The position numbers and the translations under genes are program-made. A stretch of 63,411 bases of DNA, from assembly GCA_020344055.1 (NCBI GenBank), contig CP070813.1, positions 359,936 through 423,346 of the forward strand, in the 5' to 3' direction. The notes under the pieces are model-generated. The model worked only from the letters and a program-made list of their open reading frames with translations, was not told the origin of the DNA and did no database searches. Positions 59,986 to 63,411 of the stretch are shown piece after piece (within the stretch, counting starts at the first letter, position 1; each line of letters opens with the position of its first letter). The stretch is from Candidatus Zixiibacteriota bacterium (GTDB taxonomy: Bacteria; Zixibacteria; MSB-5A5; UBA10806).

Positions 59986-60854
59986 TGGTTGAATGGTTTA
60001 AAAGATCGAAGAAGGGAATCTCCAGCGATGAAAGGCGGGATATACCCGACGGCGTCTGGACCAAATGCTCCTCGTGCGGTGAAATCCTGACCGTCATTTC
60101 CCTCGAAAAATCGCATTGGGTTTGCCCGAAATGCGACTACCATTTCAGGATATCCGCCGATTCCTATATAAAACTCATTATTGACGAGGGTACCTTCGAG
60201 GAATATGACGCCGCCCTTATCTCCGCCGATCCCTTGAAGTTTAAAGATTTAAAAAAATATCCCGAACGAATCGCCGAGGCTCGCAGGAAAACCGGGAAAA
60301 ACGACGCCGTCATCTCAGGACTGGGGAAAATTAACGGCATAGATACCTCCTTCGCCGTCATGGATTTTAATTTTATCGGCGCCTCCATGGGAAGCGTGGT
60401 GGGCGAGAAGGTCGCCCGGACCATAGAAAGATCCCTGGACCGGGAATTCCCCCTGGTTATCGTCAGCTGCTCCGGGGGGGCGCGTATGATGGAGGGAATA
60501 CTCTCCTTGATGCAGATGGCCAAAACCTCGGCGCTCCTGTCGCTTCTGGACAAACGTAAAATCCCCTTTATCTCCGTCCTGAGCAATCCAACCACGGCCG
60601 GCGTTATGGCATCCTATGCGTCCCTGGGAGACGTGATCATCGCTGAACCCAAAGCCCTGCTCGGTTTCGCGGGACCTCGCGTTATCGCCCAGACCATCGG
60701 CGGCGAACTGCCCCCCGGTTTTCAGTCTTCCGAATTCCTGCTCGAGCACGGATTCCTGGACGCCATTGTCAAACGCGGGAATTTGAAGGAAACAATTTCG
60801 AAACTCCTGAAATATATGCTCCCCGATAACCTCTCCATTTTAGAACAGCAGTAA
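59985..60854 (+). CDS. accD: Acetyl-CoA carboxylase carboxyltransferase beta subunit
   Basis: This 289-residue subunit transfers the carboxyl group from carboxybiotin to acetyl-CoA, the first step of fatty-acid synthesis. The N-terminal zinc ribbon has CSSC and CPKC pairs (about 27-50). The carboxylase core shows AVMDFNFIGASMGSVVGEK, VSCSGGARMMEGILSLMQMAK and FAGPRVIAQT. Length is normal. folC follows after two bases, and accD-folC is a widespread pair. Confidence 0.96.
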   Translation: MVEWFKRSKKGISSDERRDIPDGVWTKCSSCGEILTVISLEKSHWVCPKCDYHFRISADSYIKLIIDEGTFEEYDAALISADPLKFKDLKKYPERIAEARRKTGKNDAVISGLGKINGIDTSFAVMDFNFIGASMGSVVGEKVARTIERSLDREFPLVIVSCSGGARMMEGILSLMQMAKTSALLSLLDKRKIPFISVLSNPTTAGVMASYASLGDVIIAEPKALLGFAGPRVIAQTIGGELPPGFQSSEFLLEHGFLDAIVKRGNLKETISKLLKYMLPDNLSILEQQ

Positions 60855-60856
60855 AA

Positions 60857-62131
60857 ATGAATTATAACGAAGTCCTGGATTATATGTATGCCATGGAGAA
60901 GTTCGGCATCAAGCTGGGACTTGCCAACATTTCAAAATTTCTATCGAAAATCGGCAATCCTCACAACTCTTTTGATTCGGTTCACGTGGCCGGTACCAAC
61001 GGCAAAGGATCGACTGTCGCCATTATGGAATCGATCCTGATGGCGGCAGGTTACAGGGTTGGCGCCTTTACCTCTCCTCATCTGGTCGATTTCAGGGAGA
61101 GAATCAGAATTAACGGCTCCTTCATCGACAAAAAGTACGTTACCGATTTCATAAACGATAATCTCTCAAAAATCGAAAAATATCACATGACCTATTTCGA
61201 GGCCGTCACCGGCCTTGCTTTTTCGTATTTCAAAGACGAAAAAGTGGATATAGCCCTGGTCGAAACCGGCCTGGGCGGCCGTCTCGACGCCACCAACGTG
61301 CTGCACCCCGGAGCCATTGTCATTACCAATGTCGCCACCGAACATACCAAATGGCTGGGCTTTAAAATACGCGAGATAGCCGCCGAGAAAGCCGGCGTGA
61401 TTAAACCCGGCATACCGGTTGTCACCGCCGCCATCAACTTCGATGCCAGAAAAATTATCCGTCAGACGTGCGAAAAGAATAAAAGCAATCTCATCTCCGT
61501 TTTCGATGAGACTCAATGGATAATAAAGGACGTAAAACGCGACTGCACCGAAATGGATATCTTCACCAGGTCGAATAAGTACTACAACCTGAGGCTGCAG
61601 CTCCCCGGGCGGCATCAGCTCGAAAACGCCGTGGCGGCGCTGATCGCCACCGAGCTCCTTGAAGACCGGGTCGGCATCAAAGTCTCTCCGCAGGCCGTCG
61701 CCGCCGGTTTCAGAAATGTTAAATGGGAAGGCAGATTGCAAAGAGTATCCAGCAATCCCGATATTATTCTCGATGTGGCGCACAATCCCGCGGCCCTTTC
61801 CAGAATTCGCGAATACTTCAGCGAGTTTTACGATGGTAGAAAAACCATAACCGTATTCGGAATTCTCTCCGATAAGGATTATAAACAGATGCTCGAAGAG
61901 CTGGAACGTATCGCCGACGTCATAATCCTTACCCGCCCTATGACCGATCGCGCCGCCGATCCCGAAACCCTGGCCAGGGAAATCCCCAAAAACGGCTTCA
62001 ATATAAACGTCATTCCGATGGTTCGTGACGCTTATAAGGCCGCTAAGGAAATCGCGGGAAAGGATGACGTTATCCTTGTAACCGGGTCCCATTTCACCGT
62101 GGGCGAGGTTTTGGCCCACCTTTCGGGATAA
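60857..62131 (+). CDS. folC: Folylpolyglutamate synthase / dihydrofolate synthase
   Basis: This 424-residue Mur-ligase-family enzyme adds glutamate to folate or to dihydropteroate using ATP. Marks are the P-loop VAGTNGKGSTVAIMES, TSPHLVDFRERI, ETGLGGRLDATN and the late DVAHNPAALS. MPGRHQLENA-like PGRHQLENAVAAL is also typical. Whether it has both activities or one cannot be told by eye. Confidence 0.94.
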   Translation: MNYNEVLDYMYAMEKFGIKLGLANISKFLSKIGNPHNSFDSVHVAGTNGKGSTVAIMESILMAAGYRVGAFTSPHLVDFRERIRINGSFIDKKYVTDFINDNLSKIEKYHMTYFEAVTGLAFSYFKDEKVDIALVETGLGGRLDATNVLHPGAIVITNVATEHTKWLGFKIREIAAEKAGVIKPGIPVVTAAINFDARKIIRQTCEKNKSNLISVFDETQWIIKDVKRDCTEMDIFTRSNKYYNLRLQLPGRHQLENAVAALIATELLEDRVGIKVSPQAVAAGFRNVKWEGRLQRVSSNPDIILDVAHNPAALSRIREYFSEFYDGRKTITVFGILSDKDYKQMLEELERIADVIILTRPMTDRAADPETLAREIPKNGFNINVIPMVRDAYKAAKEIAGKDDVILVTGSHFTVGEVLAHLSG

Positions 62132-62202
62132 TTTCCAACGTTTTTACGGCCTGATGGAATATTTGTTGATATCTTTTGTAATTACTGAAATGAGCAGCCG
62201 TT

Positions 62203-63411
62203 ATGTCCGAATTTGAATTGACATCAAGCTACAAGCCCACCGGCGACCAGCCCGAAGCCATAAAGCAGTTGCTCGACGGTCTTCAAAGGGGAGATAAATA
62301 CCAGACCCTTCTGGGCGTCACCGGTTCTGGAAAAACATTTACCATGGCTAACGTTATAGAGGGATATGGCAAACCTGCGCTGATAATTTCGCATAATAAA
62401 ACTCTGGCGGCGCAGCTATACGGAGAGCTTATGGGATTTTTCCCGAAAAACGCCGTGGAATTTTTTATAAGCTATTATGATTACTATCAGCCGGAAGCTT
62501 ATATTCCCACTACTGACACCTATATTGAAAAAGACACCTCCATAAACGACGATATCGATAGGTTGAGACTCAGAGCCACCTCCTCGCTCCTTGAGAGGGA
62601 TGACGTTATAATCGTGGCTTCGGTCTCATGTATTTACGGGCTGGGTTCACCGTCCGACTACAAAGATATGCTGGTTTTCCTGGAGGTCGGGCAGCAAATC
62701 GACCGCGATTACCTTTTACGCGCTCTTATCAATATTCATTACCAGAGGAACGATATCGAATTCGGCCGTGGACACTTCAGGGTCAGGGGAGACGTCGTCG
62801 AAATTCATCCCGCCTACGAGGAGGAGGCGGTCAGAATTCAGTTCTTCGGCGACGAAATAGAAAAAATAACCCTGGTCAATCTCATTGACGGGACAGTCAT
62901 CGCTGAAAAACCGAAGCACGCCATCTACCCCGCCCGGCATTTCGTGACCGAACGCGAAAACCTGCTGAGAGCCGTCGAGGAGATCGAGGTCGAGCTCGAG
63001 CAAAGGCTGGCGTTTTTTCGCGAAAACGGTAAACTCCTGGAGGCTCAGAGGCTCGAATCCCGGACGCGTTACGATATCGAGATGATGAAGGAGATCGGCT
63101 ATTGTACCGGAATCGAAAATTACTCCCGTCATCTCGCCGATCGCAAAGAGGGCGAACCTCCCTATACCCTTTTCGATTTTTTCCCACCGGAATTTCTTAC
63201 CATTATCGACGAATCTCATCAGACCATACCTCAGATCAGGGGGATGTATCGCGGCGACAGGTCCCGGAAAGAGACCCTGGTCGAACACGGATTCAGGCTG
63301 CCCTCCGCCCTCGATAACAGGCCCCTTTTTTTCGAGGAGTTCGAGAATCGATTGCATAGCGCAGTTTTCGTATCCGCGACGCCTGCGGAGTTCGAGCTGG
63401 AGAAATCCGGC
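62203..63411 (+). CDS. uvrB: UvrABC excinuclease subunit B, 5' part (runs off the window)
   Basis: The start ATG is at 62203 and the frame is open to the window edge, giving 403 codons of about 660. The visible part carries the N-terminal [14 protein letters not shown], the Walker [15 protein letters not shown], the damage-probing beta-hairpin [21 protein letters not shown] and [18 protein letters not shown] (helicase motif II). It is the DNA-loading subunit of nucleotide excision repair. The gap after folC is 71 bases and has no terminator. Confidence 0.96.
   Translation, partial: MSEFELTSSYKPTGDQPEAIKQLLDGLQRGDKYQTLLGVTGSGKTFTMANVIEGYGKPALIISHNKTLAAQLYGELMGFFPKNAVEFFISYYDYYQPEAYIPTTDTYIEKDTSINDDIDRLRLRATSSLLERDDVIIVASVSCIYGLGSPSDYKDMLVFLEVGQQIDRDYLLRALINIHYQRNDIEFGRGHFRVRGDVVEIHPAYEEEAVRIQFFGDEIEKITLVNLIDGTVIAEKPKHAIYPARHFVTERENLLRAVEEIEVELEQRLAFFRENGKLLEAQRLESRTRYDIEMMKEIGYCTGIENYSRHLADRKEGEPPYTLFDFFPPEFLTIIDESHQTIPQIRGMYRGDRSRKETLVEHGFRLPSALDNRPLFFEEFENRLHSAVFVSATPAEFELEKSG

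Noticed and set aside
61166-62119. 317-codon minus-strand frame opposite folC
   Set aside because: It is a shadow of the folC reading frame and shows no recognisable protein features.
62628-62888. Short open frame inside the uvrB region that could suggest a frameshift
   Set aside because: The uvrB frame itself is open from 62203 to the window end with continuous family motifs, so no frameshift is needed.

Overview
The window is a 63.4 kb chromosome piece from a Gram-negative bacterium, most likely of the FCB superphylum. Several things support this. There is a secreted protein with a type IX secretion (T9SS) C-terminal sorting domain (6760..9201), a PorY/PorX-like regulatory pair (55611..58411), a LolC/E-LolD pair, and beta-helix proteins ending in dockerin-like modules of the GDxNxxGxFNGLD type. 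That last combination, with McsA-McsB-ClpC, recalls uncultivated FCB lineages such as Zixibacteria. The phylum placement is inference from protein style, not a database result. Almost all genes lie on the plus strand in tight, often overlapping operons. TTG and GTG starts are common. No IS element, phage, CRISPR array or rRNA was seen.

Layout. 1-2005 (minus strand): two tandem beta-helix/dockerin secreted proteins, the second cut by the window edge, and a tRNA-Arg(ACG). 2220-6494: a MacAB-like efflux operon with one adaptor, two different permeases and one ATPase. 6760-9201: a large T9SS cargo protein. 9351-15461: a four-PAS LuxR-type regulator, a candidate small RNA, a CPA2 cation/proton antiporter and a diguanylate cyclase. 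15458-20050: a coupled cell-wall run of NagZ, AnmK, SpoIID-like protein, nitrilase-family hydrolase and helix-hairpin-helix protein. 20103-24606: rsmD, coaD, lysS, lolC/E and lolD.

24696-28785: mcsA-mcsB-clpC, a protein-arginine phosphorylation and unfolding module. 28975-34704: rpmA, an ElbB-like protein, a two-subunit class I fumarase and succinate dehydrogenase CDAB, which together make two consecutive TCA steps. After a palindrome-rich gap come a CtpA-type protease (35049), a TauE/SafE permease with DUF1634 partner, and an unusual HAD-GNAT fusion (37770).

38956-54331 is a surface-polysaccharide locus. It holds a GDP-mannose pyrophosphorylase with a degenerate phosphomannomutase domain, a Wza-like exporter, a Wzz-like protein, a four-gene set matching UDP-ManNAc3NAcA synthesis (WlbA/B/C/D type), a glycosyltransferase, a deacetylase, GmhB, an SDR epimerase, and a 756-residue protein. 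That last protein joins a WecA/MraY-type initiating transferase to a WbaP-like domain that has lost its catalytic motif. I regard it as the most unusual item in the window. The exporter gene also has a leader in which a perfect Shine-Dalgarno-like sequence can pair with the bases directly before the start codon.

54333-63411: serS, the PorY/PorX-like pair, tsaE, tsaB, rimI, accD, folC and the 5' part of uvrB. The PorX-like protein keeps the phospho-acceptor Asp and the alkaline-phosphatase-like PglZ residues, so it probably controls export of proteins like the one at 6760.
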